Source of the DNA: Beroe ovata | Taxonomy: Eukaryota; Ctenophora; Nuda; Beroida; Beroidae | Length of the DNA: 19,304 nucleotides | Direction of reading: 5' to 3' | Assembly: GCA_946803715.1 (NCBI GenBank) | Contig: CAMPET010000515.1 | Span: 1,829-21,132 of the forward strand | In this document: positions 15,701-19,304 of the stretch, piece after piece | Position numbering within the stretch: position 1 is the stretch's first letter | Layout: the number at the start of each line of letters is the position of its first letter | Program-made: the position numbers and the translations under genes | Notes under the pieces: generated by a model | The model's input: the letters and a program-made list of their open reading frames with translations, nothing else | The model's database searches: none | Told to the model about the DNA's origin: nothing

Positions 15701-18571
15701 GAGGGTGAGGTAGATGTCAAGCATGCTGACCGTGACACATATCTTGCCTTCCAGTCCACCTTGTACTGGATCGCTGGTTCCTGCAGGTTTGACAGTTTGA
15801 CAGTTCAGGGTAAGATTCTTCTTCTATCGGAACAATTTCTGCAATTTCGAATAAACAACAGCTAGGTATCTGTGTACTAGATATCAACACGCCTGTGGAT
15901 AATATATAGTCAGATCAAAACAAATCATAACCTGGAATACTGGTCCCACTGATTGATGTGATGGAAGTCGCTGAGTTAGCCAGATCCAACCTCATAGCAG
16001 ACTTGTTCAGTCTTCCCGGATCAGTTTTCTTGGTCTTGATGTAGGTGTGGAGTGTGGTGAAGCTGAGTTTCACAATCCCCAACAGGTGCTCCAGTCCCGA
16101 CACCCAGTCTCCTAACTCCATGATATCACAGGTGTGGGCATCGGGGGAGGATTTCACTTCTGCTTCCTTCCTGGGCAGAAACAGGTGTGTTATATGAGGC
16201 TGATAACAAACCGTGGATTGATCAGGATCTTGGTCAAAAGTTGGACGCTCTATATCAAGCGTTCAATGTTCAGGGTGATTCAGTAGACGTATATTAAACG
16301 CAGAACGGAGGCCTGCCCGCGGGTACCTAATCCAGATCTAAACCCTGCCAACCTCTTGAAGATGAACTGAGGTATCTGACCACTCCCATAGTCGGTTCCG
16401 TTAGTGGACCGTTTACTTGACCGGAACGTGAACTTCATCCCATCGCAGACCACCTCTCTCTTTCCACTGTTACCACAGTCGGAGGATGGTCCCTCTATCT
16501 GCACAAATTGAGGGAGGAAAACATTGGGCATGGGCACAGGAAAAAGTATGGACCAGGAAAATCTACCAGAGGATTATTACAGGGAGATTATTTTTAGTTC
16601 TACTTCTAAGCGAAGATGCCTCATGGGGGGTGATAGGAGTGAGCATATATCTCTTCTGCCAATAACAGAATTGATGAGCAGTGAGCACTGACAAATTGAG
16701 GGACATGTCAATAGTCAGGAACACCGTGACACATACCTTAACTAGGATCCTATACCACGTGCCAGCGGTTATCTGTATCGGCTCGTCGAAATGAAGCTGG
16801 TGTGTCGCTCTGAAGGATGGTCGGTCATGACATTCGTAAAGAAGCAAAGAAAATTCAGACGAGATTGCTGTTATAGAACGTCTAACGCAACCATAGGAAA
16901 GGTCAAGTGCCCGCATAGTAATGCACGTACTTAGGTTTGCAGGAGTAGTAAAAACTCGGCATTTCAAAGATGAGATCCCCGTCGTCGGGTTCCGGCCCGC
17001 CGTACCCGATATCGTATATCTTGAGTTTTGCGGAGTAATTACCCCGACCACCGTACAGACCTGCGATGGCAGTATATGACAGTCACGACTCCTGCATTAT
17101 AGTTCTACTATACTACTAGGTATATCCGATAGTACTAGGTATATTCGACAGTATTGAAATAATTGCGGGAAATGACAGCAATAACTTCTACATAGTTCTT
17201 CATGGTATCACAGGAGTTTATTATAGGAGCAAGATATTTTTGACAAAATCAAAGATTTCTTCTCACGACGTATTGAAATTCTGGCTGAGATACGAGGGGG
17301 GACTGACCTATTCCGAGAAGTAGGATATCCGCCTCGACAGAGAAGAGAATAGCGTCCACACTCTTACCAGAATAACCCCATCCACCACCAAATGCTGGGA
17401 AAAGAAGAACCGTCAGTTTGGTGTGACTAGGATCAGGGTGATCGATAAAACCCACGTATAAGTAGGGGAAGATTTGGATTGGACGAAATAAGGAACCAGC
17501 TGATATGAAAGATCTGGATAACCGGTAATGGGTGGTATTCATGTGGTTGGATAAGATATTGCAAAAGAACATAATAATTCTGAGGATGGAAGTTGGAACT
17601 AAGATGTATAAACCAACCAATTCTCAATGAGAAACTAACCCGGGAATCGATCACACACAGAGAACTCCTCCTCCTTCTTATTCCCCTGCTTGCCGGTGTC
17701 ACGTGACTGAACCGGGTTAGCAAGAACTGCCAGATGACTCAGCAGTCCGTAACATAGTGCTTCTTTGCCCATCGCCACGGGAACGTGCGGCAGCAGACAC
17801 TCGGGTGTTGACAACTGTGGTGTCATGGTAATGGTGTCATGGTAACGGTGTCATGGTAACGGTGTCATGGTAATGAGAAGTGTTGTCATGAAACCTCAAT
17901 GGTGTCAACACCTCCCTCACCGGGTGATCACGATGTCTCACAGTCTTGGAGTTGTGTGGTGAGAATCCGCGGATGAGACCCGAGTTCCTATCTCCAACCC
18001 AGACCATCTTGAAGATGTTATCGTAGCATATCACGTTATTCCGTTTCAACTTCGAGTTGGTTGAACTGTGGATAAAACATATGATGCGTCAAAAACCCCA
18101 TAATCAGATTAAGGTCAGAAGAGGGTCAGTAGAAGAGATCACTGTGAAGTGTGATAAAAATCGTGACTCACATCCACTTATTTTCATCCGTTGCAGTGAG
18201 CAGGTCGAGTGTTTTGGTGGCATCATTGGGGGAACAGAGAACAAAGTTTCCTCCGCAATCCAATATCTCGATACCATCATCTGAGGAATGATTTCCGAGG
18301 TGGATGTCTCCATCGCATCGCACAAAACATTCATGATAATCGTGATATCTCCCGAAATCGATCTCATCTATTTCTCTCCCATAATTAGGCCCTAATCCAA
18401 CCCCTAATCCCATCTCCTCAGTGATCAGTCCTCACCTTCATGGAACTCCCGGTCTATAAGGGGTGTCCGACACTTGACGAATGTCCTATTCCCCACTGCA
18501 CTCAGCGCCGTTACTATCCTGTTAGAATCTCCTCCGAATCCAGGGACCTTGCACATATGTGAAAACCACGA
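87..18571 (-). CDS. MYCBP2: MYCBP2/PHR-family E3 ubiquitin ligase, internal and C-terminal part (multi-exon, partial at both ends)
   Basis: One gene spans the window. Exons were set by GT-AG sites, phase agreement and family similarity, giving about 8.1 kb of coding sequence (about 2,700 codons) without counting the duplicated segment twice. Domain order is PHR1, PHR2, beta-sandwich, filamin-like repeat, SH3-like segment, Cys/His finger, DOC, C-terminal helices, B-box. This is the order in human MYCBP2, fly highwire and worm RPM-1. The family is known to act with an F-box partner (FSN-1/FBXO45) and to ubiquitinate targets such as DLK kinase, controlling synapse growth and axon degeneration. 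The human protein is about 4,650 residues. The N-terminus with RCC1-like repeats and the catalytic RING plus tandem-cysteine end are outside the window. Frame is intact in every exon, so the gene looks functional. Oddity: the last nine exon segments occur twice (see 187-2565 and 2567-5077). Family assignment is near certain; individual splice sites are predictions. Confidence 0.95.
585..598. other. X-box-type palindrome over the donor of exon 50 (copy A)
   Basis: GTTACCTTGGTAAC covers the exon end (GTTACCAAG on the minus strand) and the donor GTAACG. The same palindrome is at 2982-2995 in copy B. Half of it is therefore constrained by coding and splicing. Confidence 0.6.
929..2136 (-). CDS. 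MYCBP2: Copy A: exons 46-49
   Basis: Exons 2136-2015, 1860-1741, 1593-1109 and 1013-929 have exactly the same lengths (122, 120, 485, 85 bp) and phases as 4577-3326. Protein differences I noticed are few: in the insert of exon 48, Gln for His and His for Asn. Several codon changes are silent (for example CTA/TTA Leu before VS, ACC/ACA Thr in LTND). Splice donors differ slightly (exon 48: GTGGGT here, GTTTGT in copy B) but both remain usable. The open frame in both copies shows neither is a decayed pseudogene. Confidence 0.88.
1361..1374. other. Perfect palindrome GTTACCATGGTAAC in exon 48 (copy A)
   Basis: It lies inside the coding insert (GYHGN). Copy B has GTTACCATTGTAAC at the same place (GYNGN), which breaks the palindrome and changes the residue. 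Confidence 0.6.
2246..2565 (-). CDS. MYCBP2: Copy A: truncated DOC exon 44 and exon 45
   Basis: Segments 2565-2490 and 2370-2246 repeat the end of exon 44 (LTQREISSRHNGWIWFEV onwards) and exon 45. The first starts at the N, with no 5' half and no acceptor of its own. Exon 45 has the same 125-bp length and phases as in copy B. Differences seen include first codon ATA instead of ATG, and Thr/Val versus Ala/Ile in the MAEVIP segment. Ile at the first position fits the hydrophobic strand of human DOC better, but both are acceptable. This is most likely the other haplotype of 5077-4737. Confidence 0.85.
2490..2594 (-). other. Chimeric exon created at the junction
   Basis: Truncated exon 52 (from 2594) and truncated exon 44 (to 2490) are joined through the N in the same reading frame, giving 105 bp, phase 0 to 0 (EASV-x-LTQRE). 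An automatic gene finder would call it one exon and predict a protein with DOC-to-B-box repeated. I consider it an artefact of the join. Confidence 0.75.
2566..2566. other. Single N at the junction of the two copies
   Basis: One undetermined base sits exactly between the two copies, flanked on both sides by CAAC (TCAAC-N-CAACAC). Both flanks are in the middle of coding exons. A lone N at the breakpoint suggests a contig join or forced overlap, not biology. Confidence 0.9.
2567..3165 (-). CDS. MYCBP2: Exons 50-52 (copy B): helix, B-box zinc finger, truncated next exon
   Basis: Exons 3165-2987 (1/0), 2860-2717 (0/0) and 2594-2567 (cut by the N at 2566). Exon 50 encodes CLSYFITCLTLIPEE and VLWLALAALSIMDEE, as in the human LWLALASLCVLD block. 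Exon 51 encodes the zinc finger: YCENHDDG, ALITCSKCGYLCTECDKYLH, and a basic tail LSRKSKSHQRQ. The Cys/His ligands (C-x2-H, C-x2-C, C-x2-C-D, H, H) match the B-box-like finger ahead of the RING in this family. Exon 52 has only VFKGAEASV before the sequence ends at the N; its full version is 214-87 in copy A. Confidence 0.92.
2982..2995. other. X-box-type palindrome over the donor of exon 50 (copy B)
   Basis: Same 14-bp palindrome as 585-598, conserved in both copies. Confidence 0.6.
3326..4577 (-). CDS. MYCBP2: Exons 46-49 (copy B): conserved C-terminal helical region
   Basis: Exons 4577-4456, 4287-4168, 4020-3536 and 3410-3326, phases 2/1, 1/1, 1/0, 0/1. Seen in order: RVLTNDILKNITKDSCS, ADLQEHLVSILFEQSHLT, VLMHVVNAIRKQ, DYCFELLSLVSALSGS, LIQDIFKLLHMGTTRIQRQV, LLLLRRILPQITPEKL, KLLAYVMKSIKLIVKSKG, and DYWVHGTVAPDLAQEVATLL. 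These match the region between DOC and B-box in human MYCBP2 block by block (for example AYCFELLSMV and VQRQVTSLLRRVLPEVTP). Exon 48 (485 bp) carries a Ser/Pro/Thr-rich insert, roughly residues 65 to 115 of the exon, not present at that length in the human protein. The second copy of these exons lies at 929-2136. Confidence 0.93.
4737..5552 (-). CDS. MYCBP2: Exons 43-45: APC10/DOC domain
   Basis: Exons 5552-5369 (0/1), 5225-5002 (1/0) and 4861-4737 (0/2). Exon 43 ends ITASSRDALIPYLSDKKTDT and FWESG, the classic DOC start (S-D-...-T-x-WxSG). Exon 44 continues DKDNWIAIKIPSEKNVHALS, VYLSNEEDKGFISTKITLKV and REISSRHNGWIWFEVSGC. Exon 45 has DNVRVRQLVVYGG and ends in a helix with QQYALQVF. The closing R-V-R-Q-V-x-V-x-G is typical for DOC domains, beta-barrels also found in APC10 and HERC2. 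The frame stop at the end of exon 43 is in the intron, not the protein. Exon 44 is complete only here; its 3' part and exon 45 recur in copy A. Exon 45 begins with ATG (Met) here and ATA (Ile) in copy A. Confidence 0.95.
5553..5856 (-). other. Intron 42 with minisatellite
   Basis: Donor GTATGA after exon 42, acceptor TTCCTGCAG before exon 43. Nearly half of this 304-bp intron is the 30-bp tandem repeat at 5661-5797; there is also a run of nine or more G at about 5615-5625. No coding exon is seen. Confidence 0.8.
5661..5797. repeat. 30-bp minisatellite, about 4.5 units
   Basis: Units start at 5691, 5721, 5751 and 5781 (last partial), with a degenerate unit at 5661-5690. Each carries AAAGTGGTGTCAAG and then a second GTGTCAA. 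Because 30 is divisible by three it gives a repetitive open frame on the minus strand (LDTT pattern), which I do not take as coding. Confidence 0.92.
5857..6573 (-). CDS. MYCBP2: Exons 40-42: helical region before DOC
   Basis: Exons 6573-6466, 6332-6153 and 6012-5857, all phase 0/0. The peptide is largely helical: LKKLATVISLDRGWLFGFLS, then QELEEELIRGVEKAWSVSKG, LLRTVSSLPILHCVLWRLYM and FRTVMQSLSDLLPRLPCGSD. In the family this is an armadillo-like helical stretch just before the DOC domain. Exon 41 has a strong polar/hydrophobic pattern with two Trp near its middle. No catalytic residues are seen. Confidence 0.82.
6762..7610 (-). CDS. MYCBP2: Exons 37-39: Ser/Pro-rich linker exons
   Basis: Exons 7610-7440, 7303-7103 and 6974-6762, all phase 0/0. 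Exon 37 has a hydrophobic part (NNALFVLSLSPLVEVTRPD) and an acidic helix. Exon 38 is rich in Pro, Ser, Thr and Met, with KFPVPALADARVGATKRMGR. Exon 39 is basic and Ser/His/Pro-rich (KRSKSHHNN; HLTPSPHLSSPHIPEPK) and is probably disordered. The symmetric phases mean each could be skipped without breaking the frame. Exon 37's 3' splice site is TTGACACCAG, a copy of the dispersed motif discussed in the findings. Confidence 0.8.
7690..8130 (-). CDS. MYCBP2: Exons 35-36: Cys/His zinc-finger module
   Basis: Exons 8130-7972 (phase 1/1) and 7832-7690 (phase 1/0). After a low-complexity start (KQSGSVSPTPKEGESG), the peptide reads CQVCELCG, PVTYHMAAEHPGCKSHCG, GMGYNCKGIYCPGWSGLCG, DGGKDKLTWYLLCSECVETY. 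At least ten Cys and several His in C-x2-C and H-x5-H spacing indicate a structural zinc site. The WYLxCxxC motif and the HPGC motif are characteristic of this place in MYCBP2 proteins. The role in the family is not well defined; protein interaction is likely. This is one of the best-conserved parts of the window. Confidence 0.92.
8233..9385 (-). CDS. MYCBP2: Exons 30-34: middle linker region
   Basis: Exons 9385-9273, 9082-9023, 8815-8729, 8565-8393 and 8302-8233, phases 2/1, 1/1, 1/1, 1/0, 0/1. Exon 30 has CINSKSLTNTIRTVFA and exon 31 (60 bp) an Ala-rich helix (DDAMAAAAYIKFE). Exon 32 is Ser/His/Thr-rich. Exon 33 has a Gln/Ser/Lys-rich part and a helix with LNMLCSLWDSVKELIM. Exon 34 is Pro-rich then strongly basic (KLKKKRSKK), resembling a nuclear-localisation-type patch. 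In the family the central region is long and poorly conserved. Here it is short, so small additional exons in the introns cannot be excluded, although all phases join without them. Confidence 0.78.
9386..9923 (-). other. Intron 29, the longest complete intron in the window
   Basis: It runs from donor GTAATT to acceptor CTTTCCCAG. It holds the CA microsatellites and the second N (9818). I see no extra exon; the flanking phases (2 and 2+1) join directly. Confidence 0.75.
9733..9820. repeat. CA microsatellites with an N
   Basis: A run of about sixteen CA units (9733-9764), an A/C-rich spacer, and a second CA run (9801-9820) interrupted by an N at 9818. It lies within intron 29. The N probably marks unresolved repeat length. 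Confidence 0.95.
9924..10723 (-). CDS. MYCBP2: Exons 27-29: post-filamin segment with SH3-like module
   Basis: Exons 10723-10604, 10413-10280 and 10174-9924, phases 1/1, 1/0, 0/2. Exon 27 is charged (DRNKPQAALNSKRSEDLLEQ). Exons 28-29 encode KKCGSAGHSVRAAMSVSSPP, LGIIPPGQTVQITKT and LENVEGVWGLLSVESADLY. These match the human blocks with R-x-x-P-S-L...IGI...G-T-I...DDGVWLRL, a bacterial-SH3-like fold (inference from pattern). The rest of exon 29 is probably disordered (many Pro, Thr, Ser, Asp). An X-box-type palindrome at 9998-10011 lies inside exon 29. Confidence 0.88.
9998..10011. other. X-box-type palindrome in exon 29
   Basis: GTCACCATGGCAAC fits the same consensus and is read as coding sequence (CHGD). 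Confidence 0.55.
10251..10264. other. X-box-type palindrome in intron 28
   Basis: GTTACCATGGCAAC, identical to the motif at 2-15, about 15 bp inside the intron after exon 28. Confidence 0.6.
10892..11694 (-). CDS. MYCBP2: Exons 24-26: filamin-type immunoglobulin-like repeat
   Basis: Exons 11694-11489, 11379-11277 and 11007-10892, phases 2/1, 1/2, 2/1. Exon 24 encodes WLDPATEVELKRAHVEVALH and then strands around YPVICCTLSAEGKIIF. Exon 26 encodes NNGFYSATFCADEPGFYDIW followed by VQVDGVQIG. The pattern N-x-G-x-Y-x-A-x-F-x-x-x-x-x-G-x-Y-x-I-x-V-x-V-D-G is the typical end of a filamin repeat, and human MYCBP2 has one here. Exon 25 has two AGs seven bases apart; only the second (start 11379) keeps the frame. 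The first strands are poorly conserved, so the domain's start is not well defined. The intron between exons 24 and 25 holds a strong inverted repeat at 11398-11441. Confidence 0.85.
11398..11441. repeat. Inverted repeat in intron 24
   Basis: Arms of about 21 bp (11398-11418 and 11421-11441) are complementary apart from a single-base bulge and one or two mismatches near the loop (ATGGTATGG...; ...CCATACCAT). The loop is only a few bases. The intron (11488-11380) is 109 bp, so in the pre-mRNA the hairpin fills nearly half of it. Confidence 0.85.
11780..11961 (-). CDS. MYCBP2: Exon 23: conserved helical segment before the filamin repeat
   Basis: A single exon, phase 0/2, starting after ACTTTCAG. 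It encodes ANLLSRGLFLNSLPSYSAL, then SFLQEENRKLSFLRGFMAG, and ends SGGRLA(Q). The final Q and the following WLDP come from the next exon. The human protein has the corresponding SGGRLARWLQP motif, so this is a reliable anchor for the alignment. No enzymatic residues are visible. Confidence 0.9.
12093..13077 (-). CDS. MYCBP2: Exons 19-22: beta-sandwich region after PHR2
   Basis: Exons 13077-12974, 12856-12761, 12677-12560 and 12331-12093, phases 1/0, 0/0, 0/1, 1/0. Exon 19 starts with a basic run (KSRKRKSS) and has VIVESAHPYPEATVLHYQ. Exon 20 has VSWMVAEFSPESGIGPDDCL. Exon 21 ends WPKRAVLLP, joined to GNTLSF in exon 22. These match the conserved ES-HPY, W-M-x-EFDP and WP-x-AVLLPGN blocks at the same place in human MYCBP2. 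Exon 22 continues with WGFLCKITGY, a Gly/Pro-rich loop and a helix with LQELEHMVADLAGSCV. The fold is probably a CUB- or PHR-like beta-sandwich (inference). Exon 20 uses a less common donor, GAG|GTGCGG. Confidence 0.9.
12388..12507. repeat. 36-bp higher-order tandem repeat (22+14 bp)
   Basis: CATGGTAAC starts at 12402, 12424, 12438, 12460, 12474 and 12496, so spacing alternates 22 and 14 bp. The longer subunit ends in CTGCAAYGMTG. It lies in intron 21, between exons 12560 and 12331. Confidence 0.92.
13262..13742 (-). CDS. MYCBP2: Exons 17-18: linker after PHR2
   Basis: Exons 13742-13643 (phase 0/1) and 13516-13262 (phase 1/1). The first carries a helical stretch (LHLMDLIVSQAVKAIRSSH). The second has a Ser/His-rich and acidic part (SETSYDHEDREEENLADF) and then a hydrophobic run (SSFLFFDTVLKPLLAVLSG). 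In the family this region is a helical linker with a variable, probably disordered loop. I see no named domain. Donor GTACGT after exon 18 is strong. Confidence 0.8.
13849..14759 (-). CDS. MYCBP2: Exons 13-16: second PHR domain (PHR2)
   Basis: Exons 14759-14532, 14444-14292, 14155-14037 and 13930-13849, phases 0/0, 0/0, 0/2, 2/0. The first exon starts with a helix (ARKFLHTVLQQIVLASLDLLG) and enters the PHR fold at RFHGVEFSSWNNKARPDAI, followed by FLSGIGIYQ. Later blocks are ILFKSPLQLT, ADLQYSIKLQCYS, GPDGVSFTFHDC, SSSGTN and GQIPFLIYK. The C-terminal blocks closely match the second PHR domain of the family. The donor of exon 15 lies in an 18-bp tandem duplication (14002-14037) that offers a second in-frame donor. 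The exon joint restores the conserved HDC(V/S)L core when the first donor is used, which supports that choice. Confidence 0.95.
14002..14037. repeat. 18-bp tandem duplication at the exon 15 donor
   Basis: ACGCGAAACATACGTAC followed by A or T occurs at 14002-14019 and 14020-14037. Each unit contains the reverse complement of GTACGT, so two strong donors lie 18 bases apart (exon end 14037 or 14019). Use of the second would add six codons in frame within PHR2. Confidence 0.93.
14959..16170 (-). CDS. MYCBP2: Exons 9-12: helical linker between PHR1 and PHR2
   Basis: Exons 16170-15932, 15780-15494, 15394-15317 and 15141-14959, with phases 2/1, 1/0, 0/0, 0/0 in agreement. The peptide is rich in Leu and amphipathic patterns (LEHLLGIVKLSFTTLHTYIK; LLKECQNLLSAILKLP; FHLFYKTPQHIWSAFLTCW; YSGLLATALQAMSLQ). 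This fits the helical armadillo-like linker at the same place in human MYCBP2, where the motif around FHSFYPTP is alike. No catalytic or metal-binding residues are seen. The intron between exons 10 and 11 is only 99 bp. The palindrome at 15582-15595 lies inside exon 10 and is read as coding sequence. Confidence 0.85.
15582..15595. other. X-box-type palindrome in exon 10
   Basis: GTAACCTTGGTAAC, coding for part of LVTKVTS on the minus strand. Confidence 0.55.
16353..17394 (-). CDS. MYCBP2: Exons 5-8: first PHR domain (PHR1)
   Basis: Exons 17394-17308, 17060-16931, 16809-16737 and 16498-16353. Seen in order: FGGGWGYSGKSVDAI, then an acidic strand ending LLLGIGLYGGRGNYSAK, then HFDEPIQITAGTWY, then the hallmark GPSSDCGNSG, the segment FTFRSS, and NGTDYGSGQIPQFIF at the end. 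These are the conserved blocks of PHR domains, beta-sandwich modules found in this family and in BTBD proteins. Residue spacing matches the human domain without a gap when the third exon starts at 16809. An upstream AG at 16882 would add 24 in-frame residues. The donor of the last exon (GAG|GTTGGC) is weak, but it is the one that keeps phase with the next exon. PHR domains in this family contact partners; the sequence gives no specific ligand. Confidence 0.95.
17114..17151. repeat. 19-bp tandem repeat, two units, in intron 5
   Basis: TACTAGGTATATYCGAYAG at 17114-17132 and 17133-17151, with two differences. No obvious function. Confidence 0.88.
17640..18571 (-). CDS. MYCBP2: Exons 1-4: region before PHR1
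   Basis: Four exons: 18571-18436, 18367-18172, 18065-17921 and 17814-17640. Phases run 0/1, 1/2, 2/0, 0/1 and join into PHR1 in frame. The first begins after a long pyrimidine tract ending TTTTTTCAG. The peptide includes short stretches such as KVPGFGGD, FVRCDGDIHLG and DCGGNFVLC, which look like turns and strands of a beta-propeller edge. I do not recognise a named domain here; in the family this stretch lies between the RCC1-like repeats and PHR1. The fourth exon (MGKEALCYGLLSHLAVL) looks helical and ends in DRFP, just before the PHR1 core. Exon 2 has two in-frame acceptor choices six bases apart (starts at 18367 or 18373), so its first residues are uncertain. Confidence 0.8.
17819..17874. 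repeat. Four copies of a 14-bp unit at a 3' splice site
   Basis: GGTGTCATGGTAAY is repeated without interruption at 17819, 17833, 17847 and 17861. On the gene's strand the array ends right at the acceptor of exon 4 (GACACCACAG, exon start 17814), so repeat DNA supplies the 3' splice site. Confidence 0.93.
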
Positions 18572-18732
18572 CTGAAAAAAAGCGGGTGTGTTTGTCTGGT
18601 GAGGCTAGACCGCCTTATTGCAAATCTCGAAGCGGTTTGAGTCTGAGAATAATATTTTGCGCACGCAACAAAATTCTCAAAAGGATCTATAATTATCGAT
18701 AAATAAAAGTGTGGATACTCAAGTTATTGTTT

Positions 18733-18780
18733 GAGTACTTGCATCCCATTGATTTTCGGGTATTTTTGGACGCTGAATCG
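18733..18780. repeat. Degenerate direct repeat, unit 1
   Basis: Shares CATTGATTTTCG and TGAATC with 18983-19030 along 48 aligned bases (about three quarters identical by eye). The units lie 250 bp apart in the putative intron. Confidence 0.75.
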
Positions 18781-18982
18781 TTTCCCGATCGAATTTTGGA
18801 CCTATCTCGCTTCCCTGAAGAGCTGTCAATCGAGTGACATCGCATATCAAATCTGAGGAGAAAGTGGAATTTTCACTGAGTTCCCGATGAGTTAGCCCAA
18901 AAACTCCTTCAGATTCGGATTCTACGTCAAAAAATGGGTCAGAAACAATTTTAACCAGTCATCGACCTGAAGAAAAATTTTT

Positions 18983-19030
18983 GTGTACATGCGTCCCATT
19001 GATTTTCGTGTTTTTGTAGGTATTGAATCC
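18983..19030. repeat. Degenerate direct repeat, unit 2
   Basis: Partner of 18733-18780, same orientation. Both start with G-GTAC-TGC-TCCCATTG and end in TGAATC. May be old copies of a dispersed element. Confidence 0.75.
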
Positions 19031-19304
19031 AACAGGTTTGAGACCGTGATTTGGGCAATGGGCATGGTTTCACGGCAAGTATAAGCACTTCATGATCGTA
19101 TTACGGATTGATACTTGAAGTATGATAGACAGAGAGATGGATTGGTGGAAAATTTGGGTCGTTTTGGAAAAGCCTCCATGAGAGACCTCCAAAATCGAAG
19201 TATGAAAGTGTGGAGTCACTCTCTTCCCTTTATATATACGGTAATACTGATCTCGGAAATTCGAAGAAAACCTTTTGTCCAATTTTCATGAAGAAAATTT
19301 GAAA

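Larger units (their letters stand above)
18572..19304 (-). other. Sequence upstream of exon 1, probably intron
   Basis: 733 bp at the right edge with no exon that I can support. It is more A/T-rich than the rest. It holds a degenerate 48-bp direct repeat (18733-18780 and 18983-19030). The previous exon of the gene must lie beyond the window. A short minus-strand frame at 19282-19070 has no family similarity. Confidence 0.65.

Noticed and set aside
16810-16882. Longer version of PHR1 exon 7 as the default
   Set aside because: The shorter exon (16809) aligns with family PHR1 without gaps and has the better pyrimidine tract.
18388-18415. Telomere-like CCTAATCC repeats
   Set aside because: Only three imperfect units, inside a short intron; not a telomere or clear interstitial tract.
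18572-19304. RCC1-like repeats expected upstream of PHR1
   Set aside because: No exon with Gly-rich RCC1 motifs could be found here; they should lie beyond the right edge.

Overview
The window is a stretch of an animal nuclear genome. It carries one large, intron-rich gene on the minus strand, read from right to left. Codons are standard, introns are short (about 60 to 540 bp) and follow GT-AG. I could place 51 complete exons plus one truncated exon, and every exon-exon phase agrees across the run. Joined, they encode about 2,700 codons of a MYCBP2 / PAM / Phr1 / highwire / RPM-1 protein, the very large atypical RING E3 ubiquitin ligase of synapse and axon biology. The evidence is two PHR domains, a filamin-like repeat, an APC10/DOC domain and the B-box-like zinc finger, all in the family's order. 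Short introns, complete retention of the family's domains and strong allelic divergence suggest an outbred invertebrate or early-branching animal. I cannot name the species.

Layout in transcript order: 18571-17640, exons 1-4, before PHR1; 17394-16353, PHR1; 16170-14959, helical linker; 14759-13849, PHR2; 13742-12093, linker and a beta-sandwich region; 11961-9924, filamin-like repeat and an SH3-like segment; 9385-8233, middle linker; 8130-7690, Cys/His zinc-finger module; 7610-5857, low-complexity and helical linkers; 5552-4737, DOC domain; 4577-2567, C-terminal helical region and B-box. The N-terminal part (RCC1-like repeats) lies beyond the right edge, and the RING/tandem-cysteine end lies beyond the left edge.

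The left 5 kb holds the same C-terminal segment twice: 2567-5077 (copy B) and 187-2565 (copy A), separated by a single N at 2566. All matching exons have identical lengths, and most coding differences I checked are silent. The introns differ by SNPs, small indels and microduplications. Copy B stops inside one exon and copy A begins inside another, so the two complete each other. The simplest reading is two overlapping haplotype contigs that were not merged, not a real tandem duplication.

The introns hold several short tandem repeats. Two dispersed motifs recur: palindromes of the type GTTACCATGGTAAC, which match the RFX X-box consensus, and GTGGTGTCA, whose complement TGACACCAC lies at several 3' splice sites. 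I saw no second gene, RNA gene, CRISPR array or transposon coding region.
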